A stretch of DNA of 64,000 nucleotides from SHVZ01 sp044223515 (GTDB lineage Bacteria; Pseudomonadota; Alphaproteobacteria; SHVZ01), in assembly GCA_044223515.1 (NCBI GenBank), contig JBGALV010000012.1, positions 1-64,000 of the forward strand, written 5' to 3'. How positions within the stretch are numbered: position 1 is the first letter of the stretch; each line of letters begins with the position of its first letter. Made by a program: the position numbers and the translations under genes. This document shows, piece after piece, positions 9,023 through 17,369 of the stretch. The notes below the pieces were generated by a model. It saw only the letters and a program-made list of their open reading frames with translations. It made no database searches and was not told the DNA's origin.

Positions 9023-10003
9023 ATGACCCGCTCGTTGATCGTCGCAGCAGCGCTCGCCGCTCTTGCCGCCGCCTCGCCCGCGTCCGCACAGGACAAGGTG
9101 ACCAAGGCCACGAACTGGAAAGCCCAGGCCGAGCACGGCGGCTACTACCAGGCCGTCGCCAACGGCACCTATGCGAAGTACGGCCTCGACGTGACCATCC
9201 GTCAGGGCGGGCCGAACATCGACAACAACCTTCTGATGCTCGCCGGCCGCATCGACTTCAACATGGGCGGCAACTCCGACAGCGTCTTCGCTTTCGCGGA
9301 GAAGAACATCCCGTTCCGCGCCGTCGCCGCGATCTTCCAGAAGGATCCGCAGATCCTGATGTCGCATCCCGGCGTCGGCAACGACAGCCTGGCCGCGCTC
9401 AAGGGCAAGAAGGTCCTGATCTCGAAGGCGGGCCTGGTCAGCTTCTATCCGCATCTGAAGAAGATGTTCGGCTTCACCGACGACATGGTGGTGCCCTACA
9501 CCTTCAACATGGCGCCGTTCCTCGCCGACAAGCAGATCAGCCAGCAGGGCTACGCGACGTCCGAGCCCTTCGCCGCGATCAAGGCCGGCGTGACCCCGGT
9601 CGTGCACCTGCTCGCCGACAACGGCTATCGCGCCTACTCGACGACGATCGAGGTCAGCCAGAAGCTGATCGACGAGAAGCCGGACCTGGTCCAGCGCTTC
9701 GTCGACGCCTCGATCCTCGGATGGAAGGACTATCTCTACGGCAATCCGGCGCCGGGCAATGCCCTCATCAAGAAGGACAACCCGGACATGACCGACGAGC
9801 AGATCGCGTTCTCGATCGAGGCGATGAAGAAGTACGGCATCGTCGATTCCGGCGACGCGAAGGAGCTCGGCATCGGCGCGATGACCGACAAGCGCTGGAA
9901 GGAAGCCTTCGACGACGCCCAGGCTCTCGGCGTCTACGCGCCCGGCACGGACTACACCAAGGCCTACACGACCAGGTTCGTGAACAAGAAGGTGGGGATG
10001 TAG
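9023..10003 (+). CDS. ABC importer substrate-binding protein, NMT1/THI5-like (SsuA/ThiY type)
   Basis: A 326-residue periplasmic binding protein. The start at 9023 is preceded by GGAGG, which favours it over the ATG at 9002. A signal peptide (MTRSLIVAAALAALAAASPASAQ) is followed by the family pattern TNWKAQAEHGGYYQA, YAKYGLDV and FNMGGNSDSV. The NMT1/THI5-like family includes transporters for pyrimidine and thiamine precursors, sulfonates and taurine. The ligand here is unknown; no THI-box riboswitch was seen. It heads a three-gene importer operon with the ATPase and permease. Confidence 0.88.
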   Translation: MTRSLIVAAALAALAAASPASAQDKVTKATNWKAQAEHGGYYQAVANGTYAKYGLDVTIRQGGPNIDNNLLMLAGRIDFNMGGNSDSVFAFAEKNIPFRAVAAIFQKDPQILMSHPGVGNDSLAALKGKKVLISKAGLVSFYPHLKKMFGFTDDMVVPYTFNMAPFLADKQISQQGYATSEPFAAIKAGVTPVVHLLADNGYRAYSTTIEVSQKLIDEKPDLVQRFVDASILGWKDYLYGNPAPGNALIKKDNPDMTDEQIAFSIEAMKKYGIVDSGDAKELGIGAMTDKRWKEAFDDAQALGVYAPGTDYTKAYTTRFVNKKVGM

Positions 10004-10034
10004 TCGCCTCGGCGACTCCTCCCCGCTCGTCCCG

Positions 10035-10802
10035 ATGAACCCGCTCGTCCGGCTGACGGGCGTCGCCAAGCGTTTCCCCAACGGCACGCTGGCGCTCGAC
10101 CGCGTCGATCTCGCGATCGAGCAAGGCAGCTTCGTCTCGCTGCTGGGCCCGTCGGGCTGCGGCAAATCGACGATCCTCCGCATGATCGCGGGCTTGGTGC
10201 AGCCGACGTCGGGCCGCATCGACTGGCCCGGGCTGCCAGAGGCCGCGCGCAATAGCGCGCATCCCGAGCTGGGATTCGTGTTCCAGGAGCCGACGCTGAT
10301 GCCCTGGGCATCCGTCGCCGATAACATCCGCCTGCCACTGAAAGTGACCGGCGTGGCGAAGGCCGACGCGGACGCACGCATCAGCGAGGCGATCGGCATG
10401 GTCGGGCTCGACGGCTTCGCGCATGCCTTCCCGCGCGAGCTTTCCGGCGGCATGAAGATGCGGGTCTCGATCGCCCGCGCGCTGGTGACGCGCCCGAAGC
10501 TGCTGCTGATGGACGAGCCGTTCGCCGCGCTCGACGAGATCACGCGCTTCAAGCTCAACAACGACCTGCTCGAACTCTGGCAGCGCTTCGGCTGGACGGT
10601 GATCTTCGTCACGCACAGCGTCTTCGAGTCGGTCTATCTCTCGAACCGCATCCTGGTGATGTCGGCGCGTCCCGGGCGCATCGTCGAGGATGTGGCGATA
10701 TCCGCGCCCTACCCGCGCGACGACCGCTTCCGCGTCTCCGACACGTATGGCGAGCTCTGCCGCGAGGTCTCGCGCAGCCTGCACCAGGCGATCGCCGCAT
10801 GA
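10035..10802 (+). CDS. ABC importer ATP-binding protein (SsuB/TauB-like)
   Basis: A 255-residue ATPase subunit. Walker A is GPSGCGKST, the Q-loop FQEPTLMPW, the signature LSGGMKMRVSIARAL, and Walker B LLLMDEPFAALDE, with the H-loop in IFVTHS. The arrangement is typical of nitrate/sulfonate/taurine-type importers. It lies 31 bp after the binding protein and overlaps the permease start by 4 bp (ATGA), indicating translational coupling. Confidence 0.93.
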   Translation: MNPLVRLTGVAKRFPNGTLALDRVDLAIEQGSFVSLLGPSGCGKSTILRMIAGLVQPTSGRIDWPGLPEAARNSAHPELGFVFQEPTLMPWASVADNIRLPLKVTGVAKADADARISEAIGMVGLDGFAHAFPRELSGGMKMRVSIARALVTRPKLLLMDEPFAALDEITRFKLNNDLLELWQRFGWTVIFVTHSVFESVYLSNRILVMSARPGRIVEDVAISAPYPRDDRFRVSDTYGELCREVSRSLHQAIAA

Positions 10803-11617
10803 GCGACGAGACGCCGGCCCCCCGCGCGCGCCGCGACTCCTACTGGCTCAAGCTCGGCGCGCCGCTCGCGATCGGGATCCTGGTGCTGATCGGCTGGGAG
10901 GCGATGGTCCGGGTCAACGAGATCCCCTGGTACATCCTGCCGGGGCCGGTCGCGATCGGGCAGACCCTGGTGCGCGACTGGCACATGCTGTGGCCCTCGC
11001 TGGTCAACACGCTGCAGGTCACCGCGCTCGCGCTGGCGGTCGCCATCGTCGGCGGCTTCTCGCTGGCGATCCTGTTCGCCTCCGCACGCTGGATCGAGCT
11101 CAGCCTGTTTCCCTATGCGGTGATCCTGCAGGTGACGCCGATCGTCGCCATCGCGCCTTTGATCATCGTCTATGTCGACAACCTGACGATCGCGCTGCTG
11201 ATCTGCGCCTGGATCGTCGCGTTCTTCCCGATCCTTTCCAACACGACGATCGGGCTCAACTCGGCCGACCACAACCTGCTCGACCTGATGCGCCTCTACG
11301 GTGCCAAGCGTTGGCAGGTGCTGTGGTTCATCCGCATCCCCGGCGCGCTGCCGTTCTTCCTCGGCGGCCTTCGCATCTCGGGCGGACTCGCGCTCATCGG
11401 CGCGATCGTCGCCGAGTTCGTCGCCGGCGGCGCCGGCTCCGGCTCGGGACTCGCCTTCCGCATCCTGGAGGCGAGCTACCGCCTCGAGATCCCCCGCATG
11501 TATGCGGCCCTCTTCCTGATCTCCGCCGCCGGCATCCTGATCTTCCTGTTCTTCACCGGCCTCTCGCACCTGCTGCTCAGGCGCTGGCACGAAAGCGCGA
11601 TCAAGCGCGAGGGCTAG
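10799..11617 (+). CDS. ABC importer permease (SsuC/TauC-like)
   Basis: A 272-residue inner-membrane permease with about six hydrophobic helices. The EAA-type cytoplasmic loop that docks on the ATPase is visible near DLMRLYGAKRWQVLWFIRIPGALPF. Start is by ATGA overlap with the ATPase gene. The 3' end overlaps the convergent aquaporin gene by 17 bp. It completes the binding protein-ATPase-permease set. Confidence 0.92.
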   Translation: MSDETPAPRARRDSYWLKLGAPLAIGILVLIGWEAMVRVNEIPWYILPGPVAIGQTLVRDWHMLWPSLVNTLQVTALALAVAIVGGFSLAILFASARWIELSLFPYAVILQVTPIVAIAPLIIVYVDNLTIALLICAWIVAFFPILSNTTIGLNSADHNLLDLMRLYGAKRWQVLWFIRIPGALPFFLGGLRISGGLALIGAIVAEFVAGGAGSGSGLAFRILEASYRLEIPRMYAALFLISAAGILIFLFFTGLSHLLLRRWHESAIKREG

Positions 11618-12269
11618 GCTTCAGGAACCACCGGGCGACGGCGAACGCCGCGAGAGCGCCCACGATCTGGGCCGCGATGAAGGCCGGCGCGTCGATCGGG
11701 CGGATGCCGGCGAAGCTGTCGGTGAGGCTCCGCGCCAAAGTCACCGACGGATTGGCGAACGACGTCGACGCGGTGAACCAGTACGCCGCGGTGATGTAGA
11801 GCGCCACCGCCGTCGGCACTGCCTCGCTTCGCGCGCGGAGCGTCATCAGGATCGTGACGACCAGGCCGAAGGTCGCCACCGCCTCGGCAAACCATTGGGA
11901 TGGGCCGCTGCGAAACTTGACGCCGAGCTCGAGCAGCGGCCGGTCGAACATGAGATGCGCGATCATCACGCCGGCGACCGCCCCTGCAACCTGCGCCAGG
12001 ACGTAGACGATGCCGTCGCGGCCGCCGATCTCGCGCCGCATCAGGAAGACCAGCGTCACCGCCGGATTGAAATGCGCGCCGGAGAGCGGGCCGAGCTGCG
12101 TGATCAGAACGTAGAGGATGGCACCGGTCGCAAGCGTGTTGCCGAGCAGCGCCAGCGCGACGTTCCCACCTGAAAGGGTCTCAGCCATGATGCCGGAGCC
12201 GATCACCGTCGCCAGAAGGAAGGCGCTGCCGAGCGCTTCCGCCGCGATGCGACGCGCGAGATCAGGCAT
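11601..12269 (-). CDS. MIP-family channel (AqpS-like aquaglyceroporin)
   Basis: A 222-residue, six-helix major intrinsic protein. The two half-helix pore motifs are HFNPAVTL (canonical NPA) and FANPSVTL (NPS variant). In rhizobial-type ars operons such a channel (AqpS) lets arsenite made by ArsC leave the cell down its gradient and replaces an ArsB/Acr3 pump. That role is supported here by the 8-bp overlap with arsC and by the absence of arsB or acr3 in the window. Confidence 0.88.
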   Translation of the reverse strand: MPDLARRIAAEALGSAFLLATVIGSGIMAETLSGGNVALALLGNTLATGAILYVLITQLGPLSGAHFNPAVTLVFLMRREIGGRDGIVYVLAQVAGAVAGVMIAHLMFDRPLLELGVKFRSGPSQWFAEAVATFGLVVTILMTLRARSEAVPTAVALYITAAYWFTASTSFANPSVTLARSLTDSFAGIRPIDAPAFIAAQIVGALAAFAVARWFLKPSPRA

Positions 12270-12768
12270 CGGCGGACTGGGCCTTGCCGATCGTGTCGAG
12301 TTCGCGCTTGAGCCTCATGCGGTCGAGCTTCGCGATCGGTAGGCTCGTGAACAGGCGGAGCCGGGACTGCAGCGCGATCAGCGTGTCGCGGAATGCCTTG
12401 CGTCGAACCTCGATCGGCCCTTCGGCCGCGGCCGGATCGGGCAGGCCCCAATGCGCCGTCATCGGGTGGCCGGGCCACACCGGGCAGGTCTCGGCGGCGG
12501 CGTTGTCGCAGACGGTGAAGATGAAATCCATCTTCGGCGCGCCCGGCCGCTCGAACTCGTCCCAGCTCTTGCTGCGAAGGCCATCGGTCGGGAAACCCTG
12601 AACGTTCAGCAGCTCCAGCGCCAACGGATGGACCTCGCCCTTCGGCTGGCTGCCGGCGCTATGCGCGACGAAGCGCCCTTCGCCCATGCGGTTGAGCGCG
12701 CTCTCGGCGAGGATCGAGCGCGCGGAGTTGCCGGTGCAGAGGAAGAGGACGTGGTGGAGAGTGCTCAT
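12262..12768 (-). CDS. arsC: Arsenate reductase, LMW-phosphatase (thioredoxin-linked) type
   Basis: A 168-residue protein that reduces arsenate to arsenite. The phosphatase P-loop is CTGNSARS (Cys11-Arg17). Cys87 and Cys95 in FTVCDNAAAETCPVWPG match the Cys relay of thioredoxin-coupled ArsC, and HWGLPDP supplies the general acid Asp. Compared with the minimal fold it has a C-terminal helical extension (LQSRLRLFTSLP). It is first in the minus-strand ars unit, divergent from arsR across about 50 bp. Confidence 0.92.
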   Translation of the reverse strand: MSTLHHVLFLCTGNSARSILAESALNRMGEGRFVAHSAGSQPKGEVHPLALELLNVQGFPTDGLRSKSWDEFERPGAPKMDFIFTVCDNAAAETCPVWPGHPMTAHWGLPDPAAAEGPIEVRRKAFRDTLIALQSRLRLFTSLPIAKLDRMRLKRELDTIGKAQSADA

Positions 12769-12819
12769 AATCCAATTGTGTCACATTGACATATTCAAAT
12801 CTATTGATATATTTCTGCC
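12769..12819. promoter_or_regulatory. Divergent arsC/arsR promoter-operator
   Basis: This AT-rich 51-bp gap contains TTGACA (12786-12791) and TATATT (12808-12813), 16 bases apart and facing arsR. The predicted start of transcription is about at the arsR ATG, and there is no Shine-Dalgarno sequence, so arsR may be leaderless. TATTCAAAT and ATTGATATA within it look like ArsR half-sites. Confidence 0.55.
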
Positions 12820-13143
12820 ATGGATCTCAGTTCCCAGCTCAAAGCCCTCGCCGATCCGGCACGGCTCCGCATCGTCGAGTTCCTGAAGCGCCCTGATGCG
12901 AGTTGTTGCGCTTTGCCCGACAAGGTCTGCGCCTGCGACATCGAGCGGCTGGTCGGGCTCTCGCAGCCCGCGATCAGCCACCACATGAAGATCCTGACCC
13001 AGGCGGGCCTGGTCAGCGGCGAGAAGCAGGGCCGCTGGATGTACTACCGCCTGGAGCCCTCGGCCTTCGCCGAGGTCGTCGCCTTCCTCAATCCCCTCGC
13101 GACCCCGCCGGCCGCCACCCCGCCGCGCGCTCGCGCCGCCTGA
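12820..13143 (+). CDS. arsR: ArsR-family metalloregulator of the ars genes
   Basis: A 107-residue winged-helix repressor that releases DNA on binding arsenite. The recognition helix is around LVGLSQPAISHHMKIL. Potential As(III) ligands lie just before or in the DNA-binding region: Cys29, Cys30, Cys37 and Cys39 (SCCALPDKVCACD), comparable with the CxC arrangement of classical ArsR. The wing carries GRWMYYRL. It is divergent from arsC and followed 11 bp later by the ArsO-like gene. Confidence 0.92.
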   Translation: MDLSSQLKALADPARLRIVEFLKRPDASCCALPDKVCACDIERLVGLSQPAISHHMKILTQAGLVSGEKQGRWMYYRLEPSAFAEVVAFLNPLATPPAATPPRARAA

Positions 13144-13154
13144 CGGAGCCTCAC

Positions 13155-14606
13155 ATGACTGCCCTCCCTGTTGCCGTGATCGGCGCCGGTCCGGTCGGCC
13201 TTGCCGCCGCAGCACACCTCAAGGAGCGCGGCCTCACGCCGCTCGTGCTCGAAGCCGGCCCGAATGTCGGCCACACCGTCCGCCAGTGGGCGCATGTGTC
13301 GATGTTCTCGCCGTGGGAGTTCACCACCGACAAGGCCGCGCGCCGACTGCTCGAAGCCTCCGGCTGGACCGCGCCCGCCGGCAAAGAGGTGCCGACCGGC
13401 GGCGAGCTGGTCTCGCGCTACCTGGAGCCTCTGGCGAAGCTGCCGGCGATTGCGCCGCATCTTCGCTTCGACACGCGCGTCGTCGCCGTCGGCCGCAAGG
13501 GCTACGACAAGGTGAAGACGGCGGGCCGCGACGCGACGCCTTTCGTGGTCGAGATCGAGTCCGCCGACGGCACGCGCTCGACGGTCGAGGCCTCGGCCGT
13601 GATCGACGCATCCGGCACCTGGAACGCGCCGAACCCGGTCGGATCCGGCGGCTTGCCGGTGCCGGGCGAAGCCGCCTGCGCCGACCGCATCGCGTATGGC
13701 ATTCCCGACGTGCTCGGCAACGCGCGGGATATCTATCGCGACAAGGCGATCCTGATCGTCGGCAGCGGCCACTCCGCGCTGAACGCGCTGCTGGAGCTGA
13801 CCGAGCTTCAGGAAACAGCGCCGGCGACCCGCATCCTCTGGGCGATGCGGCGCGAGCAGGTCGAAAGCGTCTATGGAGGGGGCGAGGCCGATGCGCTACC
13901 CGAGCGCGGCGCGCTCGGTACCCGCGCGCGACGGGCGGTCGCCGACGGCCGCATCGAGGTGCTGTCACCGTTCCGCATCTCCGCGCTGGCGATGAAGCCG
14001 AACGGCCGCGTCGCGGTCACGGGCGCGCTGCGCGACCACGAGACCACGATCGAGGCCGATCGCATCATCGTTGCGACCGGTTTCCGGCCCGACTTCGATT
14101 TCCTCCGCGAGATCCGCCTCGACCTCGACCCGTGGCTGGAATCCACGCGCGCTCTGGGCCCGCTGATCGATCCGAACCTGCACAGCTGCGGCACCGTGCG
14201 CCCGCACGGCGCCAAGGAGCTCGCGCATCCCGAGAAGGACTTCTACATCGCCGGCATGAAGAGCTACGGCCGCGCGCCGACCTTCCTGCTCGCGACCGGC
14301 CACGAGCAAGTGCGCTCGATCGCGGCGGCACTCGCCGGCGATCACGAAGCCGCGGCCCGCGTCGAGCTCGAGCTGCCGGAGACCGGCGTATGCAACGTGG
14401 CGCCGAAGGTCGGCAAGGTCGCGGCCGAGGAAGCCGGGTGCTGCGGCGGCCCCGCGCCAGCCGAGGCCGAGGCCTGCTGCGTCGCCGACGTCGAGGCGAA
14501 GGCGGCGGGCGAGGCCGGATGTGGCTGCGGCCCGGCATCGACGAAGGTCGTCGAGAAGGTGCGTGTCAAGGTACCGGCCGGCAGTTCATCCTGCTGCGGC
14601 GACTAG
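13155..14606 (+). CDS. arsO: ArsO-like flavin-dependent monooxygenase with Cys-rich tail
   Basis: A 483-residue FAD/NAD(P)-binding oxidoreductase. The first fingerprint is VIGAGPVGLAAAAHL and the second IVGSGHSALNALLEL, with VIDASGTW and IIVATGF between the folds. ArsO-type flavoproteins accompany many ars operons, but their reaction is poorly defined. The last ~85 residues are unusual: CCGG, ACC, GCGCG and a terminal SSCCGD give about ten cysteines in a low-complexity Ala/Glu tail, suggesting arsenite or metal binding. The ATG at 13155 sits 11 bp after arsR. The ArsO name rests on context plus fold. Confidence 0.78.
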   Translation: MTALPVAVIGAGPVGLAAAAHLKERGLTPLVLEAGPNVGHTVRQWAHVSMFSPWEFTTDKAARRLLEASGWTAPAGKEVPTGGELVSRYLEPLAKLPAIAPHLRFDTRVVAVGRKGYDKVKTAGRDATPFVVEIESADGTRSTVEASAVIDASGTWNAPNPVGSGGLPVPGEAACADRIAYGIPDVLGNARDIYRDKAILIVGSGHSALNALLELTELQETAPATRILWAMRREQVESVYGGGEADALPERGALGTRARRAVADGRIEVLSPFRISALAMKPNGRVAVTGALRDHETTIEADRIIVATGFRPDFDFLREIRLDLDPWLESTRALGPLIDPNLHSCGTVRPHGAKELAHPEKDFYIAGMKSYGRAPTFLLATGHEQVRSIAAALAGDHEAAARVELELPETGVCNVAPKVGKVAAEEAGCCGGPAPAEAEACCVADVEAKAAGEAGCGCGPASTKVVEKVRVKVPAGSSSCCGD

Positions 14607-14620
14607 GAAGGCCGACCCGC

Positions 14621-14707
14621 TTGTCCCTGCTCCGCTTCGTCAACCTGGTGGTCATCATCGGCGTCGCCGTCGCCGTCGTCGCGACCCTGCTCGGTATCCG
14701 GCTCTAG
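14621..14707 (+). CDS. Possible 28-residue single-helix membrane micropeptide
   Basis: A TTG start at 14621, with AGGAAG ten bases upstream, opens a 28-codon frame. It encodes an almost entirely hydrophobic helix (FVNLVVIIGVAVAVVATLLG) with a short basic end. It begins 14 bp after the ArsO-like stop and overlaps the convergent downstream gene by 4 bp. No homologue is recalled, so this is a suggestion only. Confidence 0.3.
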   Translation: MSLLRFVNLVVIIGVAVAVVATLLGIRL

Positions 14708-15060
14708 CGCGTCGTCGTCCCCAGCAGCGGCGGCGAGTCCGGCAGGCCCAGAAGCGTGTCGATCCGCATCACCGCCGCGGGCGTCAGCTGGCGGTTGGCG
14801 TGGAGCGCCAGGTTCGTGCGGGCGACGCCGATCGCGGTATTGCGCTTGTTCGGATCGGAGATCTTGAGCGCAATCCGCATCTCGCTTTCGTAAGCGTCGA
14901 GATGCTGCTGGATGCGGGCCTGCGGCTGGTTCTGGTCGGCCGCGGCCCGGGCTGGGCTCAGGATGCCGAGGACGCTCGCCGCGCGCGCGGTATCGCCGGC
15001 AGCGAGGGCCGTGTCGGCGACCACGAGCATCAGCGCGACGGCAAGGACGACGCGGATCAT
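14704..15060 (-). CDS. Small secreted protein of unknown function
   Basis: A 118-residue protein. The ATG at 15060 is chosen because it gives a clear signal peptide (MIRVVLAVALMLVVADTALA, cleavage near ALA-AG). The mature part is mostly helical and polar, with QQHLDAYESEMRIALKISDPNKRNTAIGVARTNLALH style segments. It is periplasmic or secreted. No family is recognised. It lies 34 bp downstream of the sigma factor gene on the same strand. Confidence 0.55.
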   Translation of the reverse strand: MIRVVLAVALMLVVADTALAAGDTARAASVLGILSPARAAADQNQPQARIQQHLDAYESEMRIALKISDPNKRNTAIGVARTNLALHANRQLTPAAVMRIDTLLGLPDSPPLLGTTTR

Positions 15061-15094
15061 CCCGGATGAACGCTCTCGCGCCCGCCTCGTTGCG

Positions 15095-16336
15095 CTACCG
15101 GAGCGCCTCGCGCCTTTCCTGCAGGAAGCGTCGGACGGCAGGATCGGCTTCGAGCCCGATCGCGCGCGCATAGGCTTCGTCCGCCTCGGCGATGTTCTTC
15201 GCCCGCGCCAGCAGCCCGGCGCGCGCCGCCCAATAGGGCTGATAGTCGTGAAGGCGCGCGTCCTCGGTCAGCAGATCGAGCGCGGCGAGACCCGCCTCCG
15301 CTCCCTCGACCTCGGAAAGCGCGACCGCGCGGTTGATCGCGACGACGGGCGAGTCCGTCATCGCCATCAGCGCGTCGTAGAGGGAGACGATCGCCGCCCA
15401 GTCGGCATCACCGCCGCGCCGCCGGATGCTGTGCGCGGACTGCACCGCGGCCTCGAGCTGATAGCGGCCGGGAATCCTGAGTCGGCTCGCCTGGTGCAGA
15501 AGCCTCTCGGCCTCGTCGATCATCGCGTGGTTCCAGAGCGCGATGTCCTGCTCGGCAAGCGGCACGTAAGCGCCTTGGGCCGTTCGGCGCGCGGCGCGGC
15601 GCGCCTCCGCATGCAACATCAGCGCGAGCAGCCCGAGCGCCTCCGGCTCGTCGGGCAGCAGCGACGCGACGAGACGGCCGAGCCAGATCGCTTCCTCCGC
15701 GAGGTCGCGGCGACGCGCTTCGGTGCCGGCAGGATCGCTCCAGCCTTCAGCGAAGGCGGCATAGATCGCATCCAGCACCGCTTCGAGACGCTCCGGCAGG
15801 TCAGCGGCATCGGGCACGCGGAACGGAATGCCGGCATCCTTGATCCGCGTCTTCGCACGCACGAGGCGCTGGCCCATCGCCGCCGGCGAGACCAGGAACG
15901 CGGAGCCGATCGCCGCCGCATCGAATCCCAAGATCGTCTGCAGAATCAGCGGCGCGCGCACCGCGGGATCGATCGCGGGATGGGCGCAGGCGAACATCAG
16001 GCCCAGACGCTCGTCGGGAAAGCGGGTGTCCATCGCGCTCGCTTCCAGCTCTTCGGCGATCAGCCGGACATGGGGCTCGGCCTCGTCCGCCGTCTTCCGC
16101 CGCCGTGTCGCGTCGATCAGCTTTCGCCGTGCCGACTGCAGCAGCCAGGCGTCGGGATTGTCGGGAACGCCCGCCGCCGGCCACGACGCGAGCGCCGAGG
16201 CGAAGGCCTCGGCGAGCGCGTCCTCGGACGCGGCGACGTCGCGCGAACGGGCGGCGAGGAAGGCGACGAGCTTGCCGTAGCTGCGGCGGGCGACCGCTTC
16301 CGCGGTCGCGCGCGCCGTCTCGTCGCCGCCCCTCAT
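15095..16336 (-). CDS. ECF sigma factor, ECF42/DUF6596 type
   Basis: A 413-residue RNA polymerase sigma factor. Region 2 is at about 20-95 (AVARRSYGKLVAFLAARSRD..EDALAEAFASAL..NPDAWLLQSARRKLIDATRR) and region 4 at about 120-190. A long C-terminal helical domain (TPR-like) replaces an anti-sigma factor, as in the ECF42 group. The start at 16336 overlaps the YCII stop by one base (TGATG). ECF42 genes are characteristically paired with a YCII/DGPF protein, as here. No anti-sigma gene is present. Confidence 0.88.
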   Translation of the reverse strand: MRGGDETARATAEAVARRSYGKLVAFLAARSRDVAASEDALAEAFASALASWPAAGVPDNPDAWLLQSARRKLIDATRRRKTADEAEPHVRLIAEELEASAMDTRFPDERLGLMFACAHPAIDPAVRAPLILQTILGFDAAAIGSAFLVSPAAMGQRLVRAKTRIKDAGIPFRVPDAADLPERLEAVLDAIYAAFAEGWSDPAGTEARRRDLAEEAIWLGRLVASLLPDEPEALGLLALMLHAEARRAARRTAQGAYVPLAEQDIALWNHAMIDEAERLLHQASRLRIPGRYQLEAAVQSAHSIRRRGGDADWAAIVSLYDALMAMTDSPVVAINRAVALSEVEGAEAGLAALDLLTEDARLHDYQPYWAARAGLLARAKNIAEADEAYARAIGLEADPAVRRFLQERREALR

Positions 16337-16683
16337 CACATTTCCCAGAGCGGCCGCACCTCGATCGCGCCATGCGAGGCGCCGGGGCACTTCGCCGCCC
16401 AGGACAGCGCCTGGTCGAGGTCAGGCACCTCGATCGTGAAATAGCCGCCGAGCTGCTCCTTGGTCTCGGCGTAGGGGCCGTCGAGCACCTTCGTCTTGCC
16501 GTCGGCAACGCGGACGGTGGACGCGGTCGAGACGGGCTTGAGGCGCTCGCCACCGCGCAGGATGCCGGCCTTCTGCATCGCCTGGGCATAAGCCATGTAG
16601 GCGCCGGTGCGCTGCTCGGCCTCGGCCTTGCTCATCTCGGCGTAGTCGGATTCGCGCGTGTGGATCAGGAGCATGTACTTCAT
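16336..16683 (-). CDS. YCII-related (DGPF) protein partner of the ECF sigma factor
   Basis: A 115-residue dimeric ferredoxin-like protein beginning MKYMLLIHTRESDY. It carries the signature DGPYAETKEQLGGYF, the DGPF motif of YCII-related proteins. Its function is unknown, possibly a small-molecule sensor or enzyme. It is first in a two-gene unit with the sigma factor, whose ATG overlaps its stop. Confidence 0.88.
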   Translation of the reverse strand: MKYMLLIHTRESDYAEMSKAEAEQRTGAYMAYAQAMQKAGILRGGERLKPVSTASTVRVADGKTKVLDGPYAETKEQLGGYFTIEVPDLDQALSWAAKCPGASHGAIEVRPLWEM

Positions 16684-16810
16684 GTCGGTTCCCTCAAGCT
16701 TCGAGGCGGGCTCGATTGCGCCGCCGACACGGTGACGCGCGAGGGCGGGCGGTTTCGACAGCGGTCGAAAAATTCTTACCCCCTCCCCTGGCGCGAAGCG
16801 ACGGATCGTA

Positions 16811-16844
16811 CCCCCTCCCTCGTGCGAAGCTCGGGGGAGGGTTT
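16811..16844 (+). repeat. R1 repeat copy (terminator-like)
   Basis: CCCCTCCCTCG and CGGGGGAGGG arms surround a short loop, followed by TTTT. A second partial CCCCCTCCCC block precedes it at about 16788. It sits in the 169-bp gap between the YCII and AsnC genes. Confidence 0.6.
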
Positions 16845-16852
16845 TGATGACG

Positions 16853-17341
16853 TTACTCCGCCTGCTCCTCCGGCAGGTCGTAGCGGAACTCGAACTTCAC
16901 GGGGTCAAGGACGACCATAGTCCGGAACTTGGCGACGTCGGGGTTCGAGTAGAGGAAGCGGCGGGTGAAGTTCTCGTAGGCGGCAACGTCGGGCACCTGG
17001 ACCACGAGCGCGAAGTCGGGATCGCCGGTGACGAAGTAGCATTGCCGGACCACCGGCTCGGCGAGCGCGGCGCGCTTGAAGTTGTCGATCATGTCGATCC
17101 GGTCGCGCTCCATCGTCACCTCGACCAGGGCGGTCATGTACCTGCCGGCATAGGCCGGGTTGAGGACCGACACGTCGCCCAGGATCACCCCGCCGTCGCG
17201 GAGGCGCCTGACCCGCCGGAGGCAGGCCGGCGGCGAGATCCCGACCGCCTCGGCCAGGTCCTGGTTGGTCTGCAGGTTGTTCTTCTGGAGCTGCTCCAGA
17301 ATCCGCCGGTCGGTGGCGTCCAAGTCGATCATGGATTTCAT
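16853..17341 (-). CDS. Lrp/AsnC-family transcriptional regulator
   Basis: A 162-residue regulator. An N-terminal winged helix (LDATDRRILEQLQKNNLQTNQDLAEAVGISPPACLRRVRRL) is joined to a RAM ligand-binding domain (TALVEVTME..DNFKRAALAEPVVRQCYFVTGDPDFALVVQVPDVAAYENF). Met at 17341 is preferred for its upstream GGAAA; a Met at 17332 is possible. It is divergent from the dehydratase gene across 84 bp that holds a tandem palindrome, so it likely regulates that gene and itself. Confidence 0.9.
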   Translation of the reverse strand: MKSMIDLDATDRRILEQLQKNNLQTNQDLAEAVGISPPACLRRVRRLRDGGVILGDVSVLNPAYAGRYMTALVEVTMERDRIDMIDNFKRAALAEPVVRQCYFVTGDPDFALVVQVPDVAAYENFTRRFLYSNPDVAKFRTMVVLDPVKFEFRYDLPEEQAE

Positions 17342-17351
17342 GGATCGGGAG

Positions 17352-17369
17352 TTTCCGGAATTTCCGGAA
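17352..17369. promoter_or_regulatory. Tandem palindromic operator (two TTTCCGGAA)
   Basis: Two adjacent TTTCCGGAA units make an inverted repeat of TTCCGGAA around a single base. It lies 10 bp upstream of the AsnC-family gene and 56 bp from the divergent dehydratase ATG. This is a likely binding site for the AsnC-family protein (inference). Confidence 0.6.

Noticed and set aside
9023..11617. Thiamine-precursor importer (ThiXYZ) assignment
   Set aside because: The binding protein family fits, but no THI-box riboswitch or thi gene is present, so the ligand is left open.
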